A stretch of DNA of 64,000 nucleotides, taken from assembly GCF_002934605.1 (NCBI RefSeq), contig NZ_PTJC01000007.1, positions 310,001 to 374,000 on the forward strand. The letters are read 5' to 3'. Under the pieces are notes generated by a model. It saw only the letters and a list, made by a program, of their open reading frames with translations. It was not told where the DNA came from and did no database searches. Numbering within the stretch: position 1 is the first letter of the stretch; every line of letters begins with the position of its first letter. This DNA is from Neolewinella xylanilytica. GTDB lineage: Bacteria > Bacteroidota > Bacteroidia > Chitinophagales > Saprospiraceae. Position numbers and translations under genes: made by a program. Positions 8,598 to 16,993 of this stretch are shown one piece after another.

Positions 8598-9113
8598 CTA
8601 CCCGAATATCGACAGGATCCGCTCCAGCCACTGCTGGTCTATTTCGTCAAAGCTGTCCTCAACGGAGCTATCCACGTCAAATACGCCTAGCAGGCTTCCA
8701 TCGGCCCGGCGGACGGGCAGCACGATCTCCGAGCGGCTGTTGGGATCGCAGGCGATGTGCTCTTTACCCTGTTCGAGGGCATGGGTATTGCCGACGATCT
8801 TGGTCCGGCCGGTGGCGGCGACCGTACCGCAGACCCCCCGCCCGAAGTCAATGTACAGGCAGCCAAGGGTGCCCTGGTAGGGCCCGACCACCAGCCGTCC
8901 GTTGCGTACGAGGTAGAATCCGACCCAGTAGTAATAGGGGAGGAAGGTCTTAAGCAGGCAATTGATTGTCGCCATTTTCATGGTATCGTCCGCCTCGTCA
9001 CCGATGGTGGCAATGATCGCGGCGTAGGCCTGATCGTAGGCGGTTGCTTTCTCCTCCGGGGAAAGATTTACGGAGGGTTTGACGAAGTAGGGCATTTCGG
9101 AGCTGGCGGACAT
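8598..9113 (-). CDS. msrC: Free methionine-(R)-sulfoxide reductase, GAF domain
   Basis: A 171-residue single GAF-domain protein. All three cysteines used by fRMsr enzymes are present: Cys85 (GTLGC), Cys95 (GRGVCGT) and Cys122 (HIACD). The surrounding FGRGVCG and SEIVLPV segments match that family. The enzyme reduces free methionine-R-sulfoxide in the cytoplasm, with thioredoxin as electron donor, as part of oxidative repair. A generic GAF sensor is less likely because the full cysteine set is kept. The gene is divergent from the SDR gene at 9179. Confidence 0.88.
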   Translation of the reverse strand: MSASSEMPYFVKPSVNLSPEEKATAYDQAYAAIIATIGDEADDTMKMATINCLLKTFLPYYYWVGFYLVRNGRLVVGPYQGTLGCLYIDFGRGVCGTVAATGRTKIVGNTHALEQGKEHIACDPNSRSEIVLPVRRADGSLLGVFDVDSSVEDSFDEIDQQWLERILSIFG

Positions 9114-9178
9114 GCGTATCCGAACAATGTAACCCGGCCACCCGGTTGTACTAAGTATATACTAAACGTCTTTAAGCT

Positions 9179-10192
9179 ATGTCAACAACACAATTCGAAC
9201 GTCCCCGTACCATCGTGATCACCGGAGCATCGGCCGGTATCGGTCGGGCCATCGCCCGGGAGTTCGCCAAGGAACACGCCCGCATCGGCCTGATTGCCCG
9301 CAATAAGGAGGGCTTGGAAGCCGCCCGCCGGGAGGTGGAAGCACTGGGTGGGGAGGCCCTAGTACTGCCGCTTGACGTTTCCGATTTCCGTGCGCTGGAC
9401 GAAGCCGCCAGTAAGGTGGAAGAAACTTACGGCCCGATCGACGTGTGGGTGAATAACGCGATGAACAGCGTCCTGGGTTTATTCAAGGACATCGATATGG
9501 ACGAGTTCAAGCGGGTCACCGAAGTGACGTACCTCGGCGTAGTCTACGGTACGAAGTGCGCCCTCAAGCGCATGCAGCCCCGTAACCGGGGGAGCATCGT
9601 CTTTGTAGGTTCCGCGCTCGCCTACCGGGGCATTCCGCTGCAAACGGCTTACTGCGGGGCCAAGCATGCCATAGAAGGCTTTTACGACAGCATCCGTTCC
9701 GAGCTGAAGCACGAGAAAAGCAACGTTAAAACTACCATGGTACAGTTGCCGGGCATCAACACCCCCCAGTTCAATATGGTGCGGAACAAGTTGACGAAGC
9801 AGCCCCGGCCCATGGGAACAATCTACCAGCCGGAGGTAGCCGCCCGGGCAGTGGTGTCGGCCGCTAATACGAACGATCGGGAATACTACGTCGGGCTGCC
9901 CGCCGTCCAGACCATCCTGGGGAGCAAGCTATTCCCGGGCCTGATGGACCTCTTCCTCGGTAAAACCGCCGTGGAAGGGCAGCAAACCGAAGAAGCCGCC
10001 ACCCACAGTCAGGACTACCTCTTCGAAACCGTCCCCGGCGACCACGGCAGCCACGGCGACTTCGACGATAAAGCCAAGAAGAGTGGCATTGTGATGAAGG
10101 GGTCGACGGTACGGGTGTTGGCATCGGCCGTCGTCTTTGGCACGGTGATCGCGGCTACCAGCCTGATCACGAGTTCCATTAATCGGCGGTAG
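9179..10192 (+). CDS. SDR-family oxidoreductase with C-terminal membrane segment
   Basis: A 337-residue short-chain dehydrogenase/reductase. It has the nucleotide loop TGASAGIG (15-22), NNA (92-94), Ser145 and the catalytic pair Tyr158/Lys162 in YCGAK. It is longer than the ~250-residue classical SDR: after residue ~255 there is a polar, histidine/aspartate-rich linker, then a hydrophobic C-terminal segment (about 310-330) that could anchor it to the membrane. Substrate is unknown. The 65-base divergent spacer with msrC contains a perfect AGTATATACT palindrome (9154-9163). Confidence 0.85.
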   Translation: MSTTQFERPRTIVITGASAGIGRAIAREFAKEHARIGLIARNKEGLEAARREVEALGGEALVLPLDVSDFRALDEAASKVEETYGPIDVWVNNAMNSVLGLFKDIDMDEFKRVTEVTYLGVVYGTKCALKRMQPRNRGSIVFVGSALAYRGIPLQTAYCGAKHAIEGFYDSIRSELKHEKSNVKTTMVQLPGINTPQFNMVRNKLTKQPRPMGTIYQPEVAARAVVSAANTNDREYYVGLPAVQTILGSKLFPGLMDLFLGKTAVEGQQTEEAATHSQDYLFETVPGDHGSHGDFDDKAKKSGIVMKGSTVRVLASAVVFGTVIAATSLITSSINRR

Positions 10193-10208
10193 GGGACGGA
10201 GACCGGTA

Positions 10209-10310
10209 CCGGACACTCAAAGGTGGCTTCGCCAACACTTTGAGGTCATTCCTTATGCTCCTGGTAAAAGCACAGGACCTCGGAGGGTGCTTGCACCTGC
10301 GCGTGTCCGG
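10209..10310 (+). other. Possible multi-helix structured element downstream of the SDR gene
   Basis: The arms CCGGACAC (10209-10216) and GTGTCCGG (10303-10310) would close a structure that contains a CTCAAAG/CTTTGAG hairpin (10216-10244), a GAGGTC/GACCTC helix (10242-10281) and a small GGTG/CACC hairpin (10286-10297). The first two inner helices share bases 10242-10244, so they compete slightly. A strong terminator begins six bases later. It could be a 3' UTR structure, a small RNA or a dispersed repeat. No known RNA family is recognised. Confidence 0.4.
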
Positions 10311-10315
10311 ACAAT

Positions 10316-10352
10316 AAAAAGGGCGCACCGGAATCTCCGGTGCGCCCTTTTT
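10316..10352. terminator. Bidirectional rho-independent terminator
   Basis: A 12-bp perfect stem (GGGCGCACCGGA at 10321-10332 with TCCGGTGCGCCC at 10336-10347) around an ATC loop is flanked by AAAAA on the left and TTTTT on the right. It lies between the convergent SDR and DUF2911 genes and should stop transcription from both sides. Confidence 0.93.
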
Positions 10353-10369
10353 AATTGCAGTAAAGGATC

Positions 10370-11212
10370 CTATTTCATATCCCACTCCTCGATCGAGGCT
10401 TCGTTCATGCGCACGTAGTCCATGTTGCCGGCTTCCTGGGCTAGCTCCATCGACTTGCGGGCTACTTCCACGGCTTCGTCGTTGCGGCCGAGGTCGTGCA
10501 GGATCACGGCTTCGCGGCGCAGCATCCAGTAGGCGGGGTTGTCGCTCATGCCGTTCGCTTTCTGGACGTACTCCAGGGCCTTTTCGTTTTCGCCTACTTC
10601 GTTGAGGAAGGTGGCGGCCTGGAAGTAATCGTTGGTGCTCGGTCCGGCCATTACCCGGTCGATGGTGGCCATCACGCTCTCCTTGGCGTTCGACTGAACG
10701 GGCAGGGCAACCATCGCTTCTCCCCACTTCATGGTGAGCTCGGCACCGTCGAGACTGTAGTTGGCTACGTCGATGGTGAAGGTTTCGGCTTCGTCTTCGG
10801 CTTCGACTACTTCCGCGGTGACCGTTACGGCGGGTTCCCGTTCCACGTAGGCGGTCCACTGTCCGCCGGCATAGTCATAAAACATCACTTCCCACTGATC
10901 TTCGGTGGGGCGGGTGAGGATGGCGTAGGCTCCGGCGGGAACTTCTTGGCCGGCTAGGGTAACGGCATCGCTGAAGGTAATCTTGGTGGCTTGGTTAGCA
11001 CCGGTGCGCCAGATTTCGCCGTAGGGTACCAGTCCGCCCTCGCCGAAGAGGTCGCGGCCTTTCTTTCCGGGGCGGCTGTACTCGATTGCTACGTCGGTGA
11101 GTCCGATCGTGGTCTCCACTTTAGACAGGGGTGACGGGGGCGGTGACTGGATCTGAGCCGTCAACCCGGCCGTAAGCAACGCAAAACAAAGGGTGAGAAT
11201 ACGTACGCGCAT
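10370..11212 (-). CDS. DUF2911 domain protein, secreted
   Basis: A 280-residue protein with a signal peptide (about 1-19, ending LTAQ) and a DUF2911 domain: SPLSKVETTIGLTDVAIEYSRPGKKGRDLFG, PYGEIWRTGANQATKITF and VPAGAYAILTRP are characteristic. The C-terminal ~85 residues look like two tetratricopeptide-type helical hairpins (NEKALEYVQKANG, NDEAVEVARKSMELA). The family is common in Bacteroidota and of unknown function, probably periplasmic. A TATCTTTG element lies 24 bases upstream. Confidence 0.88.
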   Translation of the reverse strand: MRVRILTLCFALLTAGLTAQIQSPPPSPLSKVETTIGLTDVAIEYSRPGKKGRDLFGEGGLVPYGEIWRTGANQATKITFSDAVTLAGQEVPAGAYAILTRPTEDQWEVMFYDYAGGQWTAYVEREPAVTVTAEVVEAEDEAETFTIDVANYSLDGAELTMKWGEAMVALPVQSNAKESVMATIDRVMAGPSTNDYFQAATFLNEVGENEKALEYVQKANGMSDNPAYWMLRREAVILHDLGRNDEAVEVARKSMELAQEAGNMDYVRMNEASIEEWDMK

Positions 11213-11235
11213 TGGTTGTTAGTTGGTTTGGGCGG

Positions 11236-11243
11236 CAAAGATA
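11236..11243 (-). promoter_or_regulatory. Candidate -7 promoter element for the DUF2911 gene
   Basis: Read on the minus strand the bases are TATCTTTG, a full match to the Bacteroidota TAnnTTTG -7 consensus, 24 bases upstream of the DUF2911 start. No good -33 TTTG box was found at the usual spacing. Confidence 0.4.
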
Positions 11244-11320
11244 AGCTTTCCGGGGCGCCGGCGCGCAGGTGAATCGCTCAACAAAAAGAGTAGGGGAGAT
11301 GACAAATTCGATCCGGTTCG

Positions 11321-11520
11321 GTCCTGCGGAATAGTATCCTCTCGGGTCAAAGGCCACTCGACCTTTTTACGTACTAGGGAGGCTCTCTGAGTTGAGTTGT
11401 CCTGCGCGGCAGTATCATCCCGGGCTGGAAGCCACTCGACCTTTGTGCGTGGCTGAGGTCGAGGCTTTCCGAGCCGAGTTGTCCTGCGGGAAACCATTAT
11501 CTCGCGCTAAAAGCCACAAG
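11321..11520. repeat. Degenerate ~80-bp tandem repeat, about 2.5 copies
   Basis: Copies begin at 11321, 11399 and 11481 with GTCCTGCG. Each continues through a GTATC.TC..GG segment and a GCCACTCGACCTTT-type core, and ends in a GGCT.TC.GAG..GAGTT segment. The third copy is cut after the AAAGCCAC core. The 404-base gap 11213-11616 holds no other recognisable feature. Confidence 0.7.
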
Positions 11521-11616
11521 ACCCCCACAAGTGCTAAAGCCCAATCCACCCCCTAAAAATAGATCTTATCTCCTCCAAACTGCCCCTCTATCACTTATCC
11601 CCTGCATACTACCCAC

Positions 11617-12816
11617 CTAGTGCAAACTCTTACTAGCCGGCGGAGCCGAAGCATGAAAGTCCCGGCCAATCCGACCGGCGTAATCGTCGAGCAAGTCTAG
11701 AATCCGCTGCGTAGACTCCGAGGCGACGATCAGGCCGATATGCTGCTTTTTGTCCATCCGCCAGACGATCTCCGGGTCGGTGAAGCCGGCCGTATCGGGA
11801 TGCTCGTAGCGAGACAGGCTGACAATGATGCCCGACTGGTCGTAGCGGCGCTGGGGGACGCTGTAGGGCTTCTCCTGCGCCATCGCCGTTTCGAGTTTGG
11901 CCCATTCTTCCCATAGGCTCACGCCCGTGGCCGCCTCCACCATTTCGGCGAGGTGGGCGCCGCCGACCCGACTGGCGGTTTCCAGGAAGACGAACTGGCC
12001 ATCCTGGGTCTTAATAAACTCCGTGTGGGAGGCACTGAATTGCATCCGGAAGGCGTGCATTACGTCCTCGGTAAGGCGACGCAGGATTACGGCGTCCTCG
12101 TCGTGGTAGGGTACGCTGACGGAGCGGAAGATGCCGCCCCCGTGAGCTACTTCGAAGGGGGTGCTGAGGTAACGGGATACCTGGCAGAAAACGATCTCGC
12201 CATCTACGGAAAGGGCATCCACGTGGTAGACATCGCCCGGACGAAACTCCTCGACGAGGAAATCTTTCCGGCGTTCCCCGAGGCTGTGCACATGGTCCCA
12301 AAGCTCCTGGGCGGAGTGGACCTTCTTGATCCCGGTGGCGCTGGCTTCCCCGCGGGGTTTCACCAGGCAGGGATAGGTAACGGTATTCGCGTATTGGGTC
12401 AGTTCCACGTCGTTGAAGAGGTCGGCAAAGCGGGGTACCGGGATACCGTTCTCCCACGCTCTGACGCGCATAGCTAATTTATCACGAAAATGGCGGGCGG
12501 TGGTTTGCCCCATACCCGGAATGCGAAACTCCTCGCGCAGGTAGGCGGCCTTCTCCACGTCGAAGTCGTCGAGGGCGACGACCCGGTCGATCTTTCGGCT
12601 GCGGGCCATCCAGGCAAATCCCTTCGCGAGGTTGTACAGGTTGGTGGGGGAATTGCTGTCGTCCTCCAGGTAGAAAAACTCGTCGATCGATTCCCGGGGC
12701 CAGAACTCGTGCTCCAGCTTCTTAGCCGTCAGTAGGTAGACGGTATTCCCGGCGGCCTTGGCGGCACGGAGGAAGGGAGCGCCCTTGTAATAGCAGGTAA
12801 TGCAGAGGATGGTCAT
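11617..12816 (-). CDS. ATP-grasp domain protein
   Basis: A 399-residue ATP-grasp ligase-type protein. An N-terminal Rossmann-like part (MTILCITCYYKGAPFLRAAKAAGNTVYLLTAKK) precedes the ATP-grasp core, with YPCLVKPRGEASATGIKKV as the first nucleotide-binding strand, DFLVEEFRPGDVYHVDALS, and the metal-binding segment FIKTQDGQFVFLETASRVGGAH. Such enzymes couple ATP hydrolysis to joining a carboxylate with an amine or thiol; the substrate here is unknown. The frame extends 16 codons upstream, but ATG at 12816 starts directly at the Rossmann strand and is preferred. No partner gene adjoins it. Confidence 0.82.
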   Translation of the reverse strand: MTILCITCYYKGAPFLRAAKAAGNTVYLLTAKKLEHEFWPRESIDEFFYLEDDSNSPTNLYNLAKGFAWMARSRKIDRVVALDDFDVEKAAYLREEFRIPGMGQTTARHFRDKLAMRVRAWENGIPVPRFADLFNDVELTQYANTVTYPCLVKPRGEASATGIKKVHSAQELWDHVHSLGERRKDFLVEEFRPGDVYHVDALSVDGEIVFCQVSRYLSTPFEVAHGGGIFRSVSVPYHDEDAVILRRLTEDVMHAFRMQFSASHTEFIKTQDGQFVFLETASRVGGAHLAEMVEAATGVSLWEEWAKLETAMAQEKPYSVPQRRYDQSGIIVSLSRYEHPDTAGFTDPEIVWRMDKKQHIGLIVASESTQRILDLLDDYAGRIGRDFHASAPPASKSLH

Positions 12817-12899
12817 GGGGATCGGTTTACGCGGTGCTTGGGAAAGGTAGGCAACTGTCCGCAAATCCGTCCGACCCCGCTGACTGCTCCCCGCGCCGC

Positions 12900-13334
12900 C
12901 TAAGGGATCAACTCGCCCTCGTCCTCACCGTCCCAGTAGTGGATGCGCTCGGCCTGCACCCGGATCATCACCAGCCCCGGGGTGTCGATGCCCTGCTTGA
13001 ACCACCGTTCCAGGTCCTCTACCCAGTGTTTGGCGAAGCGGGCCTTGTCGCGGATCAGTTCGGCGGTACCCACGATTGCAATGAAGATCGGTGGCTTGCC
13101 CAGCAGTCCCTTCTTACCGGTAAAGGTCAGGCCGACGTGGGCGTCGCCCTCGATGTCGCTGACCATCCTCGTGGATTCGTGACAGAAGAAGTAAGAATCG
13201 CCGTCGTATTCCACCTCTCCGTTATTGCTCATCGGGCGGCTGGCAACAGCATTGCCTTCAGTGCGCGTCGAAAACATGCCAAAGTCGATGTCCCGAATCT
13301 TTTCCGAAAGTTGTTCCAGCGTCATGTCGGCCAT
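12900..13334 (-). CDS. Pyridoxamine 5'-phosphate oxidase-like (general stress protein 26 type)
   Basis: A 144-residue split-barrel flavin-binding protein. IDFGMFSTRTEGNAVASRPMS and YFFCHESTRMVSDIEGDAHVGLTF match the general-stress-protein-26 branch of the PNPOx-like superfamily, which binds FMN or related cofactors; the reaction is rarely known. The frame extends 21 codons upstream through an unlikely sequence, so ATG at 13334 (MADMTLEQL) is preferred. It lies between the ATP-grasp gene and the TRAP operon on the same strand. Confidence 0.82.
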   Translation of the reverse strand: MADMTLEQLSEKIRDIDFGMFSTRTEGNAVASRPMSNNGEVEYDGDSYFFCHESTRMVSDIEGDAHVGLTFTGKKGLLGKPPIFIAIVGTAELIRDKARFAKHWVEDLERWFKQGIDTPGLVMIRVQAERIHYWDGEDEGELIP

Positions 13335-13440
13335 AGTGTGCGTATTGTCAGTTGAGCACATAGAACCATACGGCCCGGGCCGATGTGCGGTGACCATCGT
13401 CGTCCCACTGCCCCTGCTAGGCTGCCGAGGCCCGGATTCA

Positions 13441-14715
13441 TCAGTCCGCGAACAGCTCCGGTAGCCACAGCGAAAGGCCCGGGAACAGGGTCACCAGCGC
13501 CAGTACGAGCAGGCTCATCAGCAGGAAAGGAAAGCCCGCCCGGGCCACGCTGCCGATGGAGGTCTTCCCGATGCCGGCCGCCACGAACAAGCAGACGCCC
13601 AGCGGCGGCGTGGTCAGCCCGATCATCAGGTTCAGGACGGCCACCACCGCGAAGTGAATGGGGTCGATCCCCACCTCCATGGCTACGTTCAGGAGGATGG
13701 GAAACAGGATCAGCAGCGCCGCGATCGTCTCCATGAAGGTGCCCACGAAGATCAGCAGCAGATTGATCAGCAGCAGGACCAGGTACGGATTACCGGTCAG
13801 GTCCAGGATGCCCGCCGACACCGCCTGCGGCAGCCGCTCGATGATCAGGATCCACCCGAAGAGGTTGGCGAAGCCGATGAGGACCATGAGGGCGGCCGAG
13901 GTCTTCATCGAGTCCAGGAAGACGACCAGGGCCTTTTTGACGGTCAGTCGCCGGTACACGAACAGCCCGACCAGCAGGGCGTAGATCACCGCCACGATCG
14001 AGGCCTCCGTGGGCGTGAAGAAGCCGCCGATGATCCCGTAGAGGATCACCACCGTCATCAAAAGCGCCCAAAAGGTGTCGAAAAAGCTGCGGGCGATCTG
14101 CCGCAGGCTGCTCCGGTCGTGTACCGGGTATTTCCGCTTCCGGGAAATGTAATAGGTGAGGCCGAGGAGCGACAGGCCGAGCAGCAGGCCCGGAATGGCC
14201 CCCGCCAGGAAGAGTTTGCCCACCGACAGCCCCGTCAGCGTAGCGGCGATGATCATCGATACGCTCGGCGGAATGATGGGGCCTACCGTAGAGGAGGAAG
14301 CCGTCACCGCGCAGGCGAAGGGCGCGTCGTAGCCCTCCCGCTTCATGGCCGGGATCATGACCGACCCGATGCTGGCCGTATCCGAAATGGCCGTGCCCGA
14401 AATCCCGGCGAAGAGCATGGAGGCCGCGATGTTGGCCAGGGCCAGTCCCCCGCGGATGTGCCCCACCAGCCGGTTGCAGAAGGTGATGATCTTTTCGGTC
14501 AGTCCGCCCTGGTTCATGAGGTTGCCCGCCATGATGAAGCCGGGAATGCTCAGCAGGACGAAGACGTCGATGCCCGAGTACATCTTCATCGGCACCACGA
14601 TCAGGGGAATGTCCGCCACCACCAGATAGAGCAGGCACGACAGCCCCAGGGCGAAGGCGATCGGAAAGCGCAAACCGAGGAAAACCACGAAGCTGCCGAG
14701 GAGTAACCAGATCAT
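13441..14715 (-). CDS. dctM: TRAP transporter large permease (DctM type)
   Basis: A 424-residue, almost wholly hydrophobic protein with about twelve transmembrane segments. It carries the DctM hallmarks FVLLSIPGFIMAGNLMNQGG, GISGTAISDTASIGSVMIPAMKREGY and SSSTVGPIIPPSVSMII. With the small permease and the solute-binding protein it forms a tripartite ATP-independent periplasmic transporter, driven by a sodium or proton gradient. Its ATG overlaps the stop of dctQ by four bases (ATGA), so it is translationally linked. It is the last gene of the operon. Confidence 0.95.
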   Translation of the reverse strand: MIWLLLGSFVVFLGLRFPIAFALGLSCLLYLVVADIPLIVVPMKMYSGIDVFVLLSIPGFIMAGNLMNQGGLTEKIITFCNRLVGHIRGGLALANIAASMLFAGISGTAISDTASIGSVMIPAMKREGYDAPFACAVTASSSTVGPIIPPSVSMIIAATLTGLSVGKLFLAGAIPGLLLGLSLLGLTYYISRKRKYPVHDRSSLRQIARSFFDTFWALLMTVVILYGIIGGFFTPTEASIVAVIYALLVGLFVYRRLTVKKALVVFLDSMKTSAALMVLIGFANLFGWILIIERLPQAVSAGILDLTGNPYLVLLLINLLLIFVGTFMETIAALLILFPILLNVAMEVGIDPIHFAVVAVLNLMIGLTTPPLGVCLFVAAGIGKTSIGSVARAGFPFLLMSLLVLALVTLFPGLSLWLPELFAD

Positions 14716-15188
14716 GCCTGCCCCGAATTAGCCGGTAAGTGCGCCAGTAACCGCTTCACGGCGTAGAGCAGGACGGAAAGCGCCAGCACCACCATACTCC
14801 CGAAAGCGATCACCATCGGAAACTGCATGCTCGGTGACCGCTCCGCCAGTCCCATCACCGTAAAGGCCACGGCGTGGTACAGGAAAAGCAGAAAGAGCAG
14901 GACGGTCAGGGCGTCAATGGCCACCAGCAGCGGGCGGCGCCACCGGGGGGCGAGCCGGTCGTAGACGAAGTCGAAGTACACGTAGTAGTCCCGCTTCAGA
15001 GCCGGCCCCGCGGCGAAGGCGATGGCCAGGACGAAGAACAGGCGCGCGGCTTCCTCCGTCCACGAAGGAGCGGTGGTCATAAACAAGCGGGCGTAGATCT
15101 GCACCAGGATACAACCGATGAAGGCCCCGGTCATCAGCAGGGTGCCCCATTTGAGGACGGTATCGGCGATGCGGACGAACGGCCTCAC
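14712..15188 (-). CDS. dctQ: TRAP transporter small permease (DctQ type)
   Basis: A 158-residue protein with four transmembrane segments and the DctQ signature APSWTEEAARLFFVLAIAFAAGPALKRDYYVYFDFVYDRL. Although the frame is open to 15461, the upstream part overlaps the solute-binding protein gene and does not look like protein. The GTG at 15188, sharing GTGA with the dctP stop, gives the normal length and the four-base coupling also seen at the dctQ/dctM junction. It pairs with DctM in the inner membrane. Confidence 0.92.
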   Translation of the reverse strand: MRPFVRIADTVLKWGTLLMTGAFIGCILVQIYARLFMTTAPSWTEEAARLFFVLAIAFAAGPALKRDYYVYFDFVYDRLAPRWRRPLLVAIDALTVLLFLLFLYHAVAFTVMGLAERSPSMQFPMVIAFGSMVVLALSVLLYAVKRLLAHLPANSGQA

Positions 15189-16168
15189 TGGGCGGGGGAT
15201 TTTAGTTGACGGTACAGCGCCTGCATATCGGGAGAAAGGGTGTTGTATACCGCGTCCCCGCAGCCCGCCACGAAAGCGGGGCGGTCGACCTCCAGAAATT
15301 CCATGCCGGCATCCTCCAGGAACTGCCGCGTCTCCTCGGCGTTGGCGTAAAAGAGTTCCCTTTCGTAGGCCTGCATGTCCCTCGCGCAGTCCAGGAAGAT
15401 CGCCTTCAGGTCGTCGGGAAATTCCTGGAACTGCTTCTCCCCGATCACGGGGTGGGTCCACCCGAAGACGTGGCTGGTCAGGTTGACGTAGTCCTGTACC
15501 TCGTAGAAGCCGGCCATCTTGGTGAGGGGCAGGGGATTCTCCTGGGCGTTGATGACGCCCTGCTGCAGGGAAGTGAAGGCTTCGGAAAAAGCCATCGGCG
15601 TGGCTTTGGCGCCGAGGGCGTCCCAGGCGGTCACGAAGGCGGGGATGTTCGGGATGCGGATCACCAGCCCCGTCAGGTCGTCCGGGGTCCGGATCGGGCG
15701 ATTGGAGGTCAGGTGGCGCGGACCGGCCTGAAAGTAGCCGACGGGCCGCAGACCGGTATCCCGGATCATGGCCTCCTCGATCCGCTCGCCGAGCACGCCG
15801 TTCATCAGGCTGTCGACCTCCTCCATGCTTTCCATGTAGAAGGGCATTTCGCAGAAGGCCATGATCTCCGTCCAGTTGCTCAGCAGACTACTCGTACTGG
15901 TCATATCGATCACCCCGGTCTGGATCATCCGGATGGCCTCGATCTCCTTCGCCAGTTGCTCGGAGGGGTAGGTCTGCAGCACGATCCGGCCGTCGGAGCG
16001 CTCTTCCAGGATCTCCCCGAAGTATTCGAAGGCCCGGTACCAGGTGTGGTCTTCGGCCACCAGCAGACTGGCCCGCAACAGAAACTCTGGCTGCCGCTCC
16101 TTAGGACGGCACCCCCCGCTTCCTAGCAGGATCAGTACGGGCCAGAGAAGCAGAACGAGTGGGCGCAT
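15185..16168 (-). CDS. dctP: TRAP transporter solute-binding protein (DctP type), lipoprotein
   Basis: A 327-residue solute receptor. The signal sequence ends in a lipobox (LGSGGC, Cys20), so it is probably membrane-tethered, unlike the soluble DctP of many proteobacteria. The family core is clear: TYPSEQLAKEIEAIRMIQTGVIDM, LTGLVIRIPNIPAFVTAWDALGAKATPMAFSEAF and LQQGVINAQENP. Arg171 (VIRIP) sits where DctP proteins bind the substrate carboxylate, so an organic acid ligand is likely. First gene of the dctP-dctQ-dctM operon. Confidence 0.95.
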   Translation of the reverse strand: MRPLVLLLWPVLILLGSGGCRPKERQPEFLLRASLLVAEDHTWYRAFEYFGEILEERSDGRIVLQTYPSEQLAKEIEAIRMIQTGVIDMTSTSSLLSNWTEIMAFCEMPFYMESMEEVDSLMNGVLGERIEEAMIRDTGLRPVGYFQAGPRHLTSNRPIRTPDDLTGLVIRIPNIPAFVTAWDALGAKATPMAFSEAFTSLQQGVINAQENPLPLTKMAGFYEVQDYVNLTSHVFGWTHPVIGEKQFQEFPDDLKAIFLDCARDMQAYERELFYANAEETRQFLEDAGMEFLEVDRPAFVAGCGDAVYNTLSPDMQALYRQLKSPAQ

Positions 16169-16993
16169 AGCGCAGGTGCGGTGTTTTCGGGAAGGTAAGC
16201 AAAGATGTGTATGGGCGGTTCAATCCGAACCCCCGAAACTGCCTTACGATAGCAACCTGTAACTTCCGCTTCGGTCATCCGTCGTCACCTCAGCGGGGCC
16301 GGAATTGATGAAGATGTCTCATCGGTCAACAGTAGCCTCAGGCGTGACGGTGCCCTATACTGGCAGGTTGTATTACCACCAAAATCATCATCAATAGTGA
16401 TTTTAGGCGGTCGTTTTGGTACTATCTTAGTCTGGTTATCGACAAATAAAATTCACAGCGGACAGGGCAAATGACCCACTTTCACCTATTGGGTGCTTCC
16501 GGCTCGCGTCGGTTCCGTCAGCAACCGTGCGGGTTAAGCGGAGCAGTACAACACGGTGCAGGCGGCCAATGCGGGGATACCTTATACATCCGTGGTTCCG
16601 AAACGTAGTACGCCGAAACGACCATTGGCAAATGACTAAGCCTGATCCGGCCGGGCTATAAGGTGGAGCGGGCAGATGCTCTCCGCGCGGGGATTCATTC
16701 CCACACAATAAAAATGGAAAGTTCCGGCAAGTCACTTGTGGAAGTTGCTACGAAAAGTGGAGATTGATTCCATTAGTACGAGGCATACAGTGAGTTCCGA
16801 GAAGCAATGAGCGGGCGCCTGAAGCAAGCCAAGAAGTCTAGGAACAAACTGCGCGCTATTGACGCTGAACTTCAGAACCCTAGGTAACAGTGCGTTTTGC
16901 CCGGTTCCAAACCATTCCGTGGTGAGTATAGCGGGCTCAAGTCATACTATCGGTTACTTTTTGGGCTCTTGTCCACTATATTGAAGGACTGCT
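16169..16993. other. 825-base gene-free stretch, possibly decayed DNA
   Basis: No intact gene is supported. A hairpin of AAAATCA/TGATTTT lies at 16381-16404. Around 16713-16888 one forward frame reads plausibly protein-like (MESSGKSLVEVATKSGD, then YEAYSEFREAMSGRLKQAKK after two stops), and another short frame ends in VVPKRSTPKRPLAND near 16630. I cannot assign either to a family. The stretch begins the less G+C-rich accessory region that continues to about 18550. Confidence 0.4.

Noticed and set aside
10209-10310. tRNA or tmRNA at the structured element
   Set aside because: No cloverleaf, no anticodon arm or CCA end, and no tag-peptide frame was found.
13654-14706. Forward frame of 350 codons opposite dctM
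   Set aside because: Composition (Gln/Asp/Arg/His-rich) is that of a reverse complement of membrane helices, not a protein.
15189-15461. N-terminal extension of dctQ
   Set aside because: It overlaps the dctP gene in another frame and reads as Arg/Pro-rich noise; the GTGA overlap start is better.
16436-16735. Minus-strand frame of 99 codons in the gap before the AraC gene
   Set aside because: No domain, atypical residue composition and no start context.
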